Below, piece by piece: positions 8,081 through 8,242 of a stretch of DNA of 8,242 bases (position 1 is the stretch's first letter; each line of letters opens with the position of its first letter). The DNA lies in the NCBI GenBank assembly GCA_002256055.1, contig NKIE01000109.1, forward strand, positions 1-8,242, given 5' to 3'. The translations under genes and the position numbers were made by a program. Under the pieces are notes generated by a model. It saw only the letters and a program-made list of their open reading frames with translations. It did no database searches and was not told the DNA's origin. The DNA comes from Pseudomonas sp. PGPPP3. Lineage in GTDB: Bacteria > Pseudomonadota > Gammaproteobacteria > Pseudomonadales > Pseudomonadaceae.

Positions 8081-8242
8081 TCAGTCGCGAACGTAGATAA
8101 TTTCCGGGCCGTCCGCCTCATCCTCTTCATCCCAGAAGCTGTCGTCATCCTCAGCGCCGACCGCCTTGACCCCCGAACGCCGCAGCGCACGCTGATCATC
8201 CAAGGCCTGCAACTGGGCCCGCGCCTCATCTTCGATGCGCCG
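8081..8242 (-). CDS. obgE: Obg/CgtA GTPase, C-terminal 53 codons; runs off the right edge
   Basis: ObgE (CgtA) is an essential ribosome-associated GTPase involved in 50S assembly and stress control. Only the C-terminus is here, found by translating the minus strand to the TGA at 8083-8081. It begins [20 protein letters not shown] and ends with a very acidic tail ([17 protein letters not shown]) followed by IIYVRD. That basic-helix then acidic-tail pattern matches the variable C-terminus of gammaproteobacterial Obg proteins, and obgE-proB is the normal Pseudomonas order. The OBG fold and the GTPase domain lie outside the window, so the call rests on the tail and the context. It is probably the upstream member of the obgE-proB-creA unit. 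Confidence 0.87.
   Translation of the reverse strand, partial: RRIEDEARAQLQALDDQRALRRSGVKAVGAEDDDSFWDEEDEADGPEIIYVRD

Noticed and set aside
1..8242. Search for a mobile element, defence system, CRISPR array or biosynthetic cluster
   Set aside because: All long stretches are accounted for by conserved housekeeping genes in their usual order, and no intergenic gap exceeds about 245 bp. I found no direct-repeat arrays, transposase-like frames or tRNA-like sequence.

Overview
The window is an ordinary, gene-dense piece of a gammaproteobacterial core chromosome, most likely from Pseudomonas or a close relative. The basis is high GC content, proteins that read like the known Pseudomonas versions, and the gene order obgE-proB-creA / rpsT / murJ-ribF-ileS-lspA, which is typical of that genus. 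This is recognition from memory, not a database search. I see no mobile element, CRISPR array, tRNA, rRNA or foreign-looking island.

Layout from right to left on the minus strand: the last 53 codons of obgE (ribosome-assembly GTPase) enter from the right edge. A 97-bp gap holding a strong hairpin separates it from proB (glutamate 5-kinase). After 20 bp comes creA, a small exported protein of unknown function. These three form one leftward unit that meets the plus-strand gene rpsT (ribosomal protein S20) tail to tail at a shared, symmetric terminator (6302-6327). rpsT has its own good sigma70 promoter and a GTG start.

Left of rpsT and divergent from it, a second leftward unit begins: murJ (lipid II flippase), ribF (FMN/FAD synthesis), ileS (isoleucyl-tRNA synthetase) and the first 126 codons of lspA (lipoprotein signal peptidase). 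ribF and ileS are 15 bp apart, and ileS and lspA overlap by 8 bp, so those three look co-transcribed. The murJ-ribF gap carries a hairpin and a perfect TATAAT, suggesting that ribF-ileS-lspA can also be expressed separately from murJ.

The genes serve general growth functions: cell-wall precursor export, flavin cofactors, tRNA charging, lipoprotein maturation, ribosome assembly and proline synthesis. I found no evidence of an undescribed system. The points worth a second look are regulatory details: start codons, hairpins, and promoters inside or between the units.
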